DNA of 64,000 bases, taken from the NCBI GenBank assembly GCA_963723165.1, contig CAVRPP010000007.1:124001-188000 (forward strand), written 5' to 3'. Numbering within the stretch: the first letter of the stretch is position 1; each line of letters opens with the position of its first letter. This DNA comes from UBA4744 sp963723165. Its GTDB lineage: Bacteria; Actinomycetota; Acidimicrobiia; Spongiisociales; UBA4744. The notes beneath the pieces are model-generated. The model did no database searches, had not been told where the DNA came from, and saw only the letters and a program-made list of their open reading frames with translations. Positions 1-8,218 of this stretch are shown one piece after another. The position numbers and the translations under genes were made by a program.

Positions 1-978
1 CCAGGCATCGATCCGTTCCCAGACCTGGTAGAGCCAGGCGACCTGATCGGGGGATTCGGTGGGCAGAGTGCTTCTCGGGATTCTCCAGAACTCCACCTGG
101 ACCGTCGTATTGACCATGGCGCCCGCCCAGATGTCGCGCAGGTGGGCGAACCCGTCCAAACCGTGGTGAGTGAGCACGACCACGTCGGCGGGGGACGTGG
201 CTTCCAGCAGGGCCAGGGTTCCGCCGAGTCGCGGCGGGAGGAGGTATCTCAGCCGTTGAGCACGTGCGAGAATTGCCGGATCTCCCTGGCTCAGTTTCTC
301 CAGAGCCCGCACCTGCTTTTCTTTCGTGAAGCGGGTACCCTCCGGATAGATCAACACTCCGTCATGTGCTTCGAGTCCCGCCCCCAGTTCACCGATCGCC
401 CGCAGTTCCCCCTCGGTGTCGCCGGAACCACGTTCCACGAAGTAGTTGGGAAGACGATTGCCGGCTACGTCCAGGCACGGATCACTCAGCAATTCGCGTT
501 TGAGCACGTAGCGGAGGCGGATATCGTTGGGCGCGCTGACCAGATTGGCCGGCAGCAGGTTGTCGACGATCGAGGTGTGGCGAGCCAGCAACAAGATGGG
601 CCCGGGAGCAATCGTCTCTCCGCCGGCCACCTCGAATTCCATTCCGAAGATCCTCTGCACGGCCGCAAGCAACGTTGCGGCCCAGGCCTGCTGGATCGCG
701 AAGGTCCTGTCGAGTAGAGAGCGGCGCGATCGCCCCAGCCCGGCTCCCAGCCAGGCTGCCCCCAGAGCTATCAGGCCGCCGACTTCTGCCGACAAATAGA
801 CGACTCCGAACAGGTAGAGCCGTACTCCCATCCAATGGCGGCGCCGGACCAGCCAGCGCGTCGAGTCGGCCACGGCGATGGCGGGAAGCAGGAGCGGGGC
901 CAGGGACAACATGAGGACCAGACCAAGAGCGAAGGCGGGGATGGTTCGCAGACGGCGGCGCCAGGTTCCAGGAGGCAT
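1..978 (-). CDS. PlsC-type 1-acylglycerol-3-phosphate acyltransferase (partial, C-terminus outside window)
   Basis: The frame runs from an ATG at 978 leftward past the window edge, giving 326 codons without a stop. Two hydrophobic stretches (about residues 14-37 and 53-80) come first, followed by an acyltransferase core with an HX4D motif (HTSIVD, residues 134-139) and an EGTR motif (213-216). These are the two catalytic and substrate-binding blocks of the PlsC family, which transfers an acyl chain to lysophosphatidate or a related acceptor at the membrane. AGGAGGC lies just upstream of the coding strand in the reverse sense only, so the start is not fixed by a strong ribosome site. The acceptor cannot be told from the sequence. 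It is divergent from the uridine kinase gene. Confidence 0.8.
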   Translation of the reverse strand, partial: MPPGTWRRRLRTIPAFALGLVLMLSLAPLLLPAIAVADSTRWLVRRRHWMGVRLYLFGVVYLSAEVGGLIALGAAWLGAGLGRSRRSLLDRTFAIQQAWAATLLAAVQRIFGMEFEVAGGETIAPGPILLLARHTSIVDNLLPANLVSAPNDIRLRYVLKRELLSDPCLDVAGNRLPNYFVERGSGDTEGELRAIGELGAGLEAHDGVLIYPEGTRFTKEKQVRALEKLSQGDPAILARAQRLRYLLPPRLGGTLALLEATSPADVVVLTHHGLDGFAHLRDIWAGAMVNTTVQVEFWRIPRSTLPTESPDQVAWLYQVWERIDAW

Positions 979-1111
979 GTGCTTCTTTCTAGCGCATGGC
1001 GAGGAATCGTGATCGGCGCCTCATTGTCTACGGAGCCGGATTCGTTCCGGATGGCGCGCCGGGCCGACTCCCGATAACGTGGCTGTCAGCCGATTGAAGC
1101 GACGTCACGTC

Positions 1112-1768
1112 ATGTTCAAAGTCCCCGAACACTTCGAGCTGCCGGAAGGTGGAGGGCCGCTGGTCATTGGTGTGGCAGGTGGTTCGGGGTCGGGCAAGAC
1201 CACCATCTCCAGTGCCATCGTTGAACAGATCGGGCAGGACCAGGTGGCGCTCATTGAACACGACGCCTACTACCGGGAGTACGGGTCGCTGGCTGTTGAG
1301 GAAAAAGCCAAGATCAACTTCGATCATCCCGATTCGCTGGAGACCGAGTTACTGATAGAGCATCTGCGTACCCTCATCTCCGGTCAACCCATTGAGAGGC
1401 CCGTCTACGATTTCACCACCCATTCCCGGCTTCCCCAAACCGTCACGGTCGATCCGAAACCAACGATCGTGGTCGACGGAATCCTCGTGTTCACCGAGAG
1501 AGAGCTCCGGGAGTTGATGGACCTCAAGATATACGTGGACACCGATTCGGACTTGCGGGTCTTGCGGCGACTGCAGCGCGACATCGAGGAACGGGATCGG
1601 ACCCTGCAGGCGGTCATCACCCAGTATCTGTCCACGGTCCGGCCCATGCATCTCCAGTTCGTGGAACCCAGCAAACGGTACGCGGACATCATCATCCCTG
1701 AGGGATACAACCGCCGGGCAGTGGCGACCGTCATGGGCATGGTTCGCGAGTACCTGCGCCAGAGTTGA
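1112..1768 (+). CDS. udk: Uridine kinase
   Basis: A 218-residue P-loop kinase that phosphorylates uridine or cytidine with ATP/GTP in pyrimidine salvage. The Walker A loop GGSGSGKTT sits near residue 25. It is followed by the HDAYYR nucleoside-binding segment, the NFDHPDS block and the YDFTTHSR motif, all typical of uridine kinase rather than phosphoribulokinase. A GTG at 1079 would add 11 residues, but the ATG at 1112 gives the usual short N-terminus before the P-loop and I prefer it. Neither start has a clear Shine-Dalgarno. It is followed after 36 bases by proC on the same strand. Confidence 0.92.
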   Translation: MFKVPEHFELPEGGGPLVIGVAGGSGSGKTTISSAIVEQIGQDQVALIEHDAYYREYGSLAVEEKAKINFDHPDSLETELLIEHLRTLISGQPIERPVYDFTTHSRLPQTVTVDPKPTIVVDGILVFTERELRELMDLKIYVDTDSDLRVLRRLQRDIEERDRTLQAVITQYLSTVRPMHLQFVEPSKRYADIIIPEGYNRRAVATVMGMVREYLRQS

Positions 1769-1804
1769 GTTCCGGCCCGCATCGATCTCCATATACTGCA
1801 GCCC

Positions 1805-2629
1805 ATGCACTCGACGGTCGCAGTTCTCGGCACAGGGGCAATGGGTGAAGCGCTTGTCTCCGGACTGTTGCGCGCCGGATGGGAACCCGGCGAGATAACC
1901 ATGGCGGTACGCCGCGACGAGCGACGCCGCGAGCTGGCCGATCGCACCGGGTGCGCCGTGTTCCTCAATCCGGTCGACGCCCTCGCAGGCAAGGAGGTCG
2001 CGGTGATAGCCGTCAAACCTCGCGACGTGGTGAAGCTCCTTGCCCAGATCAAGGACGCCTACCGGCCTGAGCAAACCATTCTCTCTTTGGCGGCCGGCGT
2101 CCCAACCCGCCTCTTTGAAGCGTCACTCGGCCGGGGGCCGGTCGTGCGAGCCATGCCCAATACGCCGGCTCTCGTCGACGAAGGCATCACGGGTCTTGCC
2201 GCTGGGCGGTTTGCCGGCGAGGAAGCTCTCGCCCGCGCCGAGCGAGTCTTGTCGGCCGTTGGTGAGGTCGTACGCATGGAGGAAAGCCTCCTCGATGCCG
2301 TCACCGCCGTATCGGGGACCGGCCCGGCGTATGCCTTTCTCCTCGCCGAAGCCCTCACGGAAGCGGCCGTTCGGGAGGGCTTGCCCAGGAAAATCGCAGA
2401 GCGTTTGGTGCATCAGACCATCAAGGGAGCGGGCGCCCTCCTGGTAGAGACAGGTCTGAGTCCCTTTGAGCTGCGTGCGCAGGTGACCTCGCCGGGAGGG
2501 ACCACGGCCGCGGCGGTGCACGTGCTCGAGCAGCGAGGGTTCCGGGCCCTGGTCGAGGATGCGGTACGTGCGGCCGGGGAGCGATCGCGGGAATTGGGAG
2601 CCAGTGCCGAGGAGAACGGAGACCGCTAG
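1805..2629 (+). CDS. proC: Pyrroline-5-carboxylate reductase
   Basis: This 274-residue enzyme reduces 1-pyrroline-5-carboxylate to proline with NAD(P)H. It has an N-terminal Rossmann motif (GTGAMGEAL, residues 9-17), the conserved MPNTPA segment, and the C-terminal dimerisation helices with the signature VSGTGPAY and SPGGTT. Length fits the family. The stop codon overlaps the GTG start of the proline dehydrogenase gene by one base, so the proline biosynthetic and degradative reductive/oxidative steps are translationally coupled. That is odd, since the two would form a futile cycle unless separately controlled after translation. Confidence 0.95.
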   Translation: MHSTVAVLGTGAMGEALVSGLLRAGWEPGEITMAVRRDERRRELADRTGCAVFLNPVDALAGKEVAVIAVKPRDVVKLLAQIKDAYRPEQTILSLAAGVPTRLFEASLGRGPVVRAMPNTPALVDEGITGLAAGRFAGEEALARAERVLSAVGEVVRMEESLLDAVTAVSGTGPAYAFLLAEALTEAAVREGLPRKIAERLVHQTIKGAGALLVETGLSPFELRAQVTSPGGTTAAAVHVLEQRGFRALVEDAVRAAGERSRELGASAEENGDR

Positions 2630-3552
2630 TGCCAGATCTTTCGTCTCTCTACCGCCGAGGCATGTTGGGGATCACGGAAAGGGCCTGGGTAAACCGTCTC
2701 TTCACGGAACACCCGGTCGGTCGGCGTCTTGCCACGCGGTTCGTAGCGGGCGAAAGCCTGGGAGATGCCGTTTTGGTGGCTCAGATGCTGAACCGGGAGG
2801 GGATCTCGGTCTCCATGGACCACCTGGGGGAGCACGTGCACGACGGCGGTTCGGCGGCGGCCGCGCTTGCCGACTACCTGGCGTGCTTCGACCGTATCGA
2901 ATCGGATGGACTCGACGCCAATGTCTCGGTGAAATTGACCCAGCTCGGGTTGGGAGTGGATCCGTCCATGGCCTCGACCGCTCTCGAGACCCTGGCAAAA
3001 AGGGCCGCGGCAGCGGGGACCAGCGTGACCGTCGACATGGAGGAATCCACCTGGACCGAGGCGACGATCGAACTCTACGAAGACGTCCAGGCGCGGTTCG
3101 GCAATCTGGGGATCGCCGTCCAGGCGTATCTGCACCGCACCGCCGACGATCTGCTTCGCATCATGCCCCTCGGAGGACATATCAGGCTGTGCAAAGGTGC
3201 CTATGTTGAGCCGCCCGAGGTGGCGGTTCAAGAGAAGGCGCAGGTGGACGCCCGCTTCCGGCACCTGCTGGCCATGGTGATGGCCGAACCCGCCACGTAC
3301 CCGGCGATCGCCACCCACGACGATGCCCTGATCAACGCAACCTATGCGCACGCTCCGGTCCGCACGGCTCCGTTCGAGTTCCAGATGCTGTACGGCGTCC
3401 GGCCGGCCCTGCAGCAGGAGATCGTGCAACGCGGCCACCGTCTGCGTGTCTATGTTCCCTACGGATCCCAGTGGTACCCGTACTTGACTCGGCGGATGGC
3501 CGAGCGTCCCGCCAACCTGGCCCTCTTCTTGCGAGCAGTGGTAGGGAAGTAA
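2629..3552 (+). CDS. Proline dehydrogenase (monofunctional)
   Basis: A 307-residue FAD-dependent (beta/alpha)8-barrel enzyme of the PRODH family that oxidises proline to pyrroline-5-carboxylate and passes electrons to quinone. Visible family blocks are SVKLTQLG, the DMEESTWT segment, RLCKGAYVEPP, ATHDDALI and EFQMLYG. The C-terminal helix with QWYPYLTRRMAERPAN is the substrate-binding Y..RR motif of bacterial PRODH. No P5C dehydrogenase domain is attached. It starts with GTG overlapping the proC stop. A hairpin at 3612-3648 probably ends the transcript. Confidence 0.93.
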   Translation: MPDLSSLYRRGMLGITERAWVNRLFTEHPVGRRLATRFVAGESLGDAVLVAQMLNREGISVSMDHLGEHVHDGGSAAAALADYLACFDRIESDGLDANVSVKLTQLGLGVDPSMASTALETLAKRAAAAGTSVTVDMEESTWTEATIELYEDVQARFGNLGIAVQAYLHRTADDLLRIMPLGGHIRLCKGAYVEPPEVAVQEKAQVDARFRHLLAMVMAEPATYPAIATHDDALINATYAHAPVRTAPFEFQMLYGVRPALQQEIVQRGHRLRVYVPYGSQWYPYLTRRMAERPANLALFLRAVVGK

Positions 3553-3560
3553 GCAGCTCG

Positions 3561-3580
3561 CAGTTGTCAGTTGTCAGTTC
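3561..3580. repeat. Short CAGTTGT-type tandem repeat
   Basis: Three head-to-tail copies of a 7-base unit (cagttgt, cagttgt, cagttc) directly after the proline dehydrogenase stop. The reverse complement of the same motif recurs at 57472-57506 after an alpha/beta hydrolase gene, so it is a dispersed intergenic element rather than a one-off. Its function is unknown. Confidence 0.6.
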
Positions 3581-3611
3581 GCTCCCGGTTGCCGGGCAAA
3601 AGAGGGTTTTA

Positions 3612-3648
3612 GCGTCCAGAAGGGGGTCTATTTCCCCTTTTTGGACGC
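3612..3648. terminator. Hairpin between convergent genes (putative bidirectional terminator)
   Basis: An imperfect inverted repeat: gcgtccagaagggg pairs with cccctttttggacgc (one bulge, one mismatch) around an 8-base loop. Runs of T lie inside the 3' arm and tttt precedes the 5' arm. It sits between the proline dehydrogenase and msrA, which converge, so it can end both transcripts. Confidence 0.6.
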
Positions 3649-3650
3649 CA

Positions 3651-3674
3651 AACTGGCTACTGGCTACTGGTAGG
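3651..3674. repeat. ACTGGCT-type tandem repeat overlapping the msrA stop
   Basis: The sequence aactggctactggctactgg is a short tandem repeat of ctactgg. Read in reverse it supplies the last codons and stop of msrA (Ser-Tyr-Gln-stop). A close relative at 8107-8130 supplies the C-terminus and stop of the DUF4230-like gene. It belongs to the same style of low-complexity dispersed repeat as 3561-3580. Confidence 0.55.
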
Positions 3675-4290
3675 AGACCTGGCAGAAGCCGTGATTGCAG
3701 TAGCCGCCCGGATTCTTGGCGAGATACTGCTGGTGATACGCCTCGGCGTAGTAGAAATCGGAAGCCGGTTCGATCTCGGTTGTGATGGGTCCGTAGCCTC
3801 GGCCGTCGAGCAGTGACTGGTAGTGGTCGCGGGATCGCTTGGCAACATCGAGCTGGCCGTCGGTGAAGGTGTAGATGGCAGAGCGGTATTGCGTGCCGTG
3901 GTCGTTGCCCTGGCCCATCTCCTGGGTCGGATCGTGTTGTTCCCAGAACTCCTGCAGCAGGCGCTCGTAGGTGACTTGCCGGGGGTCGTACACGACGAGG
4001 GCCGCCTCGGTGTGCCCGGTTCGGCCGGTGCACGTCTCCTCGTAGGTGGGATTGGGGGTATAACCGCCGGCATAACCGACCGCAGTTGTGTACACACCGG
4101 GAATTTCCCAGAAAATGCGTTCGGCTCCCCAGAAGCAACCCATCCCAAAAATCGCTTGCTCGGTATCTACCGGAAAGGGAGGGTAGATGGACGTGCCGTT
4201 CACGAAGTGGACGTCCGACTTCGGCAGCGGCTCGCTTCGACCCGGAAGGGCTTTCTCGGGGGAAACCATTTCATTCTTGGATCGGAACAT
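3664..4290 (-). CDS. msrA: Peptide methionine-S-sulfoxide reductase
   Basis: This 208-residue repair enzyme reduces the S epimer of methionine sulfoxide. The catalytic GCFWGAER motif is near residue 52 and the resolving cysteines lie in GGYCNHGFCQ at the C-terminus. The YAGGYTPNPTYEE and GHTEAA blocks are also present. A 45-residue N-terminal extension resembles that of the longer enterobacterial-type MsrA. The start is fixed by GGAGG eight bases upstream of the ATG. The nucleophile is an ordinary Cys, not Sec. The last codons come from a dispersed repeat. The divergent neighbour is a peroxiredoxin, which suggests a shared oxidative-stress role. Confidence 0.95.
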   Translation of the reverse strand: MFRSKNEMVSPEKALPGRSEPLPKSDVHFVNGTSIYPPFPVDTEQAIFGMGCFWGAERIFWEIPGVYTTAVGYAGGYTPNPTYEETCTGRTGHTEAALVVYDPRQVTYERLLQEFWEQHDPTQEMGQGNDHGTQYRSAIYTFTDGQLDVAKRSRDHYQSLLDGRGYGPITTEIEPASDFYYAEAYHQQYLAKNPGGYCNHGFCQVSYQ

Positions 4291-4437
4291 TGCAGGAACC
4301 TCCTGACAGGGGTAACACCATCGGGAAGCTGTTCGTTCCCTCAGGCTGGACCGTCTTCTTGGTGCCTATAGTCTTTGCATTCTCTACGGTGCACTTCGTG
4401 CTTCGTATGATCCCAGTAAGCAACCAGGAGATGCTGT

Positions 4438-4905
4438 ATGGCCGTCGATGTTGGACAGAAGATCCCGGACTTCACACTTGCGGACGACTCCGGCAAACCG
4501 GTCTCTCTGAGCAGCTTTGCGGGTTCGCAGTTGATCATGTTCTTCTACCCGAAAGCGATGACGCCGGGATGCACAACCGAAGCGTGTGACTTCCGCGACA
4601 ACTACGACGGTTTCCTCGAGGCGGGGTTCGCCGTTGTCGGTGTGAGCCCGGACCCTCCCGCGGCCAACGCCCGCTTCAAGGAGAACGAGGGTTTGAACTT
4701 CCCGCTCTTGTCCGACGAGGATCACTCGCTGGCAGAGCAATTGGGTGCGTGGGGCGTCAAGAAGAACTACGGAAAAGAATACGAAGGTCTGATCCGTTCG
4801 ACCTTCGTCGTCGGACCGCAGGGGACCCTCGAAGTGGCCTACCGCAACGTTCGGGCCACCGGGCACGTGGCTCGGGTCGTGCGCGAGCTCCTCGAGGTCG
4901 ACTGA
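4438..4905 (+). CDS. bcp: Thioredoxin-dependent peroxiredoxin, Bcp/PrxQ type
   Basis: A 155-residue atypical 2-Cys peroxiredoxin that reduces hydrogen peroxide and organic hydroperoxides. The core motif MTPGCTTEACDFRDN contains the peroxidatic Cys in TPGCT and a second Cys five residues on, the PrxQ arrangement. It starts at MAVDVGQKIPDFTL, preceded by AGGAG about 11 bases upstream. It is divergent from msrA, with a 147-base intergenic region that must hold both promoters. Confidence 0.93.
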   Translation: MAVDVGQKIPDFTLADDSGKPVSLSSFAGSQLIMFFYPKAMTPGCTTEACDFRDNYDGFLEAGFAVVGVSPDPPAANARFKENEGLNFPLLSDEDHSLAEQLGAWGVKKNYGKEYEGLIRSTFVVGPQGTLEVAYRNVRATGHVARVVRELLEVD

Positions 4906-4986
4906 CCTTCACCCGCCCGTTTCTCAATTCGGACTCTTCGACCCGCTGGAATGCGTAACGTCGGGTATGAATCGAAGGAGCCCATC

Positions 4987-5181
4987 ATGCAGCAAGCCCG
5001 CCGCCTCACCAGGTCGGTCGAAGACGCCCAGATTGCAGGTGTCTGCGCCGGCATAGCCAAGTACATGGGGTGGGATGTAGCACTCGTTCGCGTCGGCTAC
5101 GTCCTGCTGTCAATCGCCTCGATCGGGTTTCCCGGCCTGCTCGTCTACATCATCATGTGGATCGTCGTTCCGGAGGAATAG
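4987..5181 (+). CDS. PspC domain membrane protein
   Basis: A 64-residue protein consisting of a single PspC domain: a short basic N-terminus, the IAGVCAGIAKYMGWDVALVR segment, and one hydrophobic helix ending in WIVVPEE, typical of the family. PspC proteins act at the membrane in the phage-shock response, here fitting with the pspA gene 1.5 kb downstream. The ATG at 4987 is preceded by AAGGAG at six bases and is clearly better than the in-frame ATG at 4951. Confidence 0.9.
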   Translation: MQQARRLTRSVEDAQIAGVCAGIAKYMGWDVALVRVGYVLLSIASIGFPGLLVYIIMWIVVPEE

Positions 5182-5241
5182 CCCGGATCGGATTTGGTTG
5201 ATCCGATCTCCGGCCCTGATACGGACCGGTAGGCTGGTCGT

Positions 5242-6597
5242 ATGCACCGATTCACCCTGTTCTTATTGCTTGTGCTGACCGCTCTGATTGTGCCGGCCGC
5301 ACCTGCCCGGGCCGCCGATCCCGTCGATGTTGCCGATGAGGTCGATCCACGCGGCTATTACATCGAGCCGGGCTCCGGAGTCGATTTCGAGGCTATGGAG
5401 GACCTGGTCACCCGGGTGACCAACTCGGAAACCAAGTTCTACTTCGTAGCCCTGGCGGACGACCCTGCTGAGGGCGCCGACGAATTCGCAGAGAGTGTCC
5501 TCGTGCTTCTGGACGAGGGTGCAACCGTGGTCGTGATCTCACCCGGTGAGTTCGGAGCTCGCAGTGATGATTTCTCAAGCTCAGAGCTCGACCGGGCCGC
5601 CGATGCGGCTCTTGGCGACGCGCAGGGCAGCTTTGAAGCCGATTTCCGAGTTTTTGCCGAATCACTGGTGGCGGTCTCCGCCGGTACGACTGCGGGGTCA
5701 ACGCAGACCACTGCAGGCTCAACGACGGGGGGAAGCTCCGGCAGCGGAGGGGGCGGGATCTTCATCTTCCTGGCCATCGTGGTCGGTGTGATTGCGCTTG
5801 TGTTCTTCATGACCCGCAGGTCGGCCAAACAGGCCAAACAGGCAGCCGGTAGGCGACTAGAAGAAGCGAAACAAGAAATCCGGGAGCAGCTGGACGTGAT
5901 CGCCAACGAGATCCTCGACCTGGCCGACAAGGTCACCCTTTCTGAGCAAGACCGGGCTGAGGAGTACTTCCGGACTGCAAGCGCCACCTACCAGGAGGCT
6001 CAGGATCAGCTCGAAAAGGCCACAAATCTGGCGGAGTTGGAGCGCCTCTCCGACCAGCTCGACACGACCCGGTGGCAGCTCGAGGCTGCTGAAGCCGTTG
6101 TTGAAGGGCGTCCCATACCGCCGGAGCCTCAGGACCGCCCCAACTCGTGCTTCTTCGATCCCACCCACCGGGCGGGGGTCGAAGAAGCGAAGATCGAAAC
6201 GGCCGCCGGAACCAAGACGGTGAGCGTCTGCCCCGAATGCGCCGGAAAACTGCGTCGCGGAGAACAGCCGAAACCACGCGACATCCTGGTGGGTGGGCGG
6301 CGGGTGCCCGCTCCGATGGCGCCCCGATCGCACGGCGGCGGCGGCTTTGACTGGATGGGGGCGGTGGCCGTCATCCTCTCCGGCATGGCGCAAGGTTCTT
6401 CGTACGACTTCGGACGCCGGCCGCGCCGATCGCCCGGGCTCGGTGGGTTGATCTTCCCGTCCGCGGGCGGCTCTCGACGATCGTCGACGGGGTCCCGGTC
6501 CAGCTCGCGGTCGACTCCCCGATCTGGTTCCGGTTCGGCGTCGCGCTCTCGTCGCTCCTCTTCGCGGGGAGCGGGTCGGACGCGCCGCAAGCGCTGA
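5242..6597 (+). CDS. TPM-like exported membrane protein with zinc-ribbon and Ser/Arg-rich tail
   Basis: A 451-residue envelope protein. Residues 1-25 are a signal peptide ending in ARA. Residues 30-140 resemble the TPM fold (extracellular alpha/beta domain). A Ser/Thr/Gly linker leads to a transmembrane helix near 170-190 and a charged coiled coil (about 200-290). Then comes a Cys pair arrangement (NSCFFDP and CPECAGKL) like a zinc ribbon, and a C-terminal tail very rich in Ser and Arg. The layout suggests an outer sensor domain joined to a cytoplasmic helical and metal-binding part. Its exact function is unknown. Its place between PspC and PspA suggests a role in membrane stress. Confidence 0.75.
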   Translation: MHRFTLFLLLVLTALIVPAAPARAADPVDVADEVDPRGYYIEPGSGVDFEAMEDLVTRVTNSETKFYFVALADDPAEGADEFAESVLVLLDEGATVVVISPGEFGARSDDFSSSELDRAADAALGDAQGSFEADFRVFAESLVAVSAGTTAGSTQTTAGSTTGGSSGSGGGGIFIFLAIVVGVIALVFFMTRRSAKQAKQAAGRRLEEAKQEIREQLDVIANEILDLADKVTLSEQDRAEEYFRTASATYQEAQDQLEKATNLAELERLSDQLDTTRWQLEAAEAVVEGRPIPPEPQDRPNSCFFDPTHRAGVEEAKIETAAGTKTVSVCPECAGKLRRGEQPKPRDILVGGRRVPAPMAPRSHGGGGFDWMGAVAVILSGMAQGSSYDFGRRPRRSPGLGGLIFPSAGGSRRSSTGSRSSSRSTPRSGSGSASRSRRSSSRGAGRTRRKR

Positions 6598-6685
6598 AGT
6601 CCCGGCCGCCCGCCAATCCCGGCTCAGTGTGTTTCCAGAATCCGTATGATGGGCTCATGCTGCAATCGACAATGGAGGACACCAG

Positions 6686-7402
6686 GTGAGTTTTTTCAAG
6701 CGTTTGTGGGGATACCTCAAGACCCTCTTCCGCACTACGGCCGAGCGGGCCATGGATCCCGAGATCGAGATCGAGCAGGCCATCCAGGAAGCCCGGTCGC
6801 AAGATCAGCGACTCCGCAACCAGGCCGCCAAGATCATTGCCCACCGCACTCAGATCGAGGCCAAGATCGAGCGGTCGGCGGACGAGGTAGGAGAAGCTCG
6901 CGAGATGGCGAAGCAGTCCTTGATGAAGGCTGAAGGGGCCAAGGCCACTGGTGACACCGAAGCCATGGAGAAGTGGACCAGGGCCGCGCAGAGTCTGGCT
7001 ATGAAACTGCAAGCTGCGGAGAACAACCTGTCCGGTTTCAAGGAGCAGTACGGGATCGCCGTTACTCAGGCGGAAAGCGCCAAGACCGCCGTCGAGCAAA
7101 ACGCAATGCGTCTCCAGGAATTGGCTGCCAAGCGGATGGAACTGGTCGGTCGCCTCGAGCAGGCCAAGATGCAGGAGGCCGTCAACAAAGCCGTTGAGTC
7201 GATCGGTGCTTCGATGGAGATCGAGTCCCCCAGCCTCGACAAGGTACAGGACAAAATCGATGTCCGCCTGGCAGACGCCAAGGCCCGGGCAGAGCTCCGC
7301 GAGGCAACCCCTGAGGGTGCAGAGACAGAGTTGCGCGAAGCCATTTCTGTTGCACAAGCCGATGCAAAACTCGACGAGCTGAAGGCAGAGTTAGGGCTTT
7401 AG
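6686..7402 (+). CDS. pspA: PspA/IM30 family protein
   Basis: This 238-residue protein is nearly all charged coiled coil, with the family N-terminus FFKRLWGYLKTLFRTTAERAMDPE. It matches PspA/Vipp1 (IM30) in length and helix pattern. PspA oligomers bind and stabilise the inner face of a damaged cytoplasmic membrane. The GTG start is preceded by GGAGG at about nine bases. It follows PspC and the TPM-like protein on the same strand, so the three are likely to work together. Confidence 0.9.
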   Translation: MSFFKRLWGYLKTLFRTTAERAMDPEIEIEQAIQEARSQDQRLRNQAAKIIAHRTQIEAKIERSADEVGEAREMAKQSLMKAEGAKATGDTEAMEKWTRAAQSLAMKLQAAENNLSGFKEQYGIAVTQAESAKTAVEQNAMRLQELAAKRMELVGRLEQAKMQEAVNKAVESIGASMEIESPSLDKVQDKIDVRLADAKARAELREATPEGAETELREAISVAQADAKLDELKAELGL

Positions 7403-7588
7403 TACAACCCGGTATCACAGAGAAGCGGGGCGGTTGCGGCCGGCCCGTTTCTCGCGTATTCGGTTGGCCGGCCGCCCGGCGAAAGGGCGGATTGCGGAAA
7501 GGGGCCGGACAAAGAATCGCTTTGTTGTCGTGGTCCGCTGTTCGAGAATGCACCTGGCACCGGGTAGGGCGGGGGCCCTTCATCGCTG

Positions 7589-8128
7589 GTGACCGTTGAC
7601 CAAATCCGCAGCATTGCGCGGGTATCGACCGTGGAGTACCCCATCTCCGAGTTCTATCGCGGGGAAGTAGGCCGAGGCAGCGTCGAGGGAGCTATCTATT
7701 TAAGCGCAGTCGTGACCGGCAGCGTTGATATCGATGAAGCCACGATCGAGATCGACTCGGAGTCCGAACCCGCGCGGGCGACCATCACCATCCCCAAGGG
7801 CTCGGTGCACATCGGTGACCCGGAGACATGTCCCGACTGCTCTGAATTGGTGCAACTGAACAGGCCCTTCCTCAGATCCCGCCTCTCCGATGAGGAGTGG
7901 ACCGCTTTGACCAGGGAGGCACTTGTGATCATCAACCAGAAGGTTCGCGAAGCCGGGATCGAGCGTCAGACGGCTGCGCGGCTCGAGACGGTATTGGCCG
8001 ACTTCTCGGTGCATTCGAAATCGAAAGCGAGGGCGTCTTCGAGGACAACTCCGACTTTTCCCGATGTGCAACGGTTGCCTGACGGCGTTTCCCGTGGCGA
8101 GTCATCTCTTGTAACTGGTTACTGGTAG
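7589..8128 (+). CDS. DUF4230-like protein, possibly truncated
   Basis: A 179-residue protein. Residues 3-135 resemble DUF4230: the opening LARV.TVEYPISE-like block, an ISAVVTGSVDIDEATIEI strand pattern, a TIPKG turn, and a helical end (TREALVIINQKVREAGI). Family members normally start with a membrane anchor. Here there is none, and a stop lies eight codons upstream of the GTG, so the 5' end may be lost. The last 40 residues are low-complexity and run into a dispersed repeat that supplies the final VTGYW. It could be a decaying gene or a cytosolic variant. Confidence 0.55.
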   Translation: MTVDQIRSIARVSTVEYPISEFYRGEVGRGSVEGAIYLSAVVTGSVDIDEATIEIDSESEPARATITIPKGSVHIGDPETCPDCSELVQLNRPFLRSRLSDEEWTALTREALVIINQKVREAGIERQTAARLETVLADFSVHSKSKARASSRTTPTFPDVQRLPDGVSRGESSLVTGYW

Positions 8129-8218
8129 CTGGTGATTCCCGCCCGCTTGCTGGAGTGAGCAGAGTGGGTGCCTTCGTTATCTAGACTCGGGTCCGTTGGA
8201 CTTCCGGAAGGAAACAGG

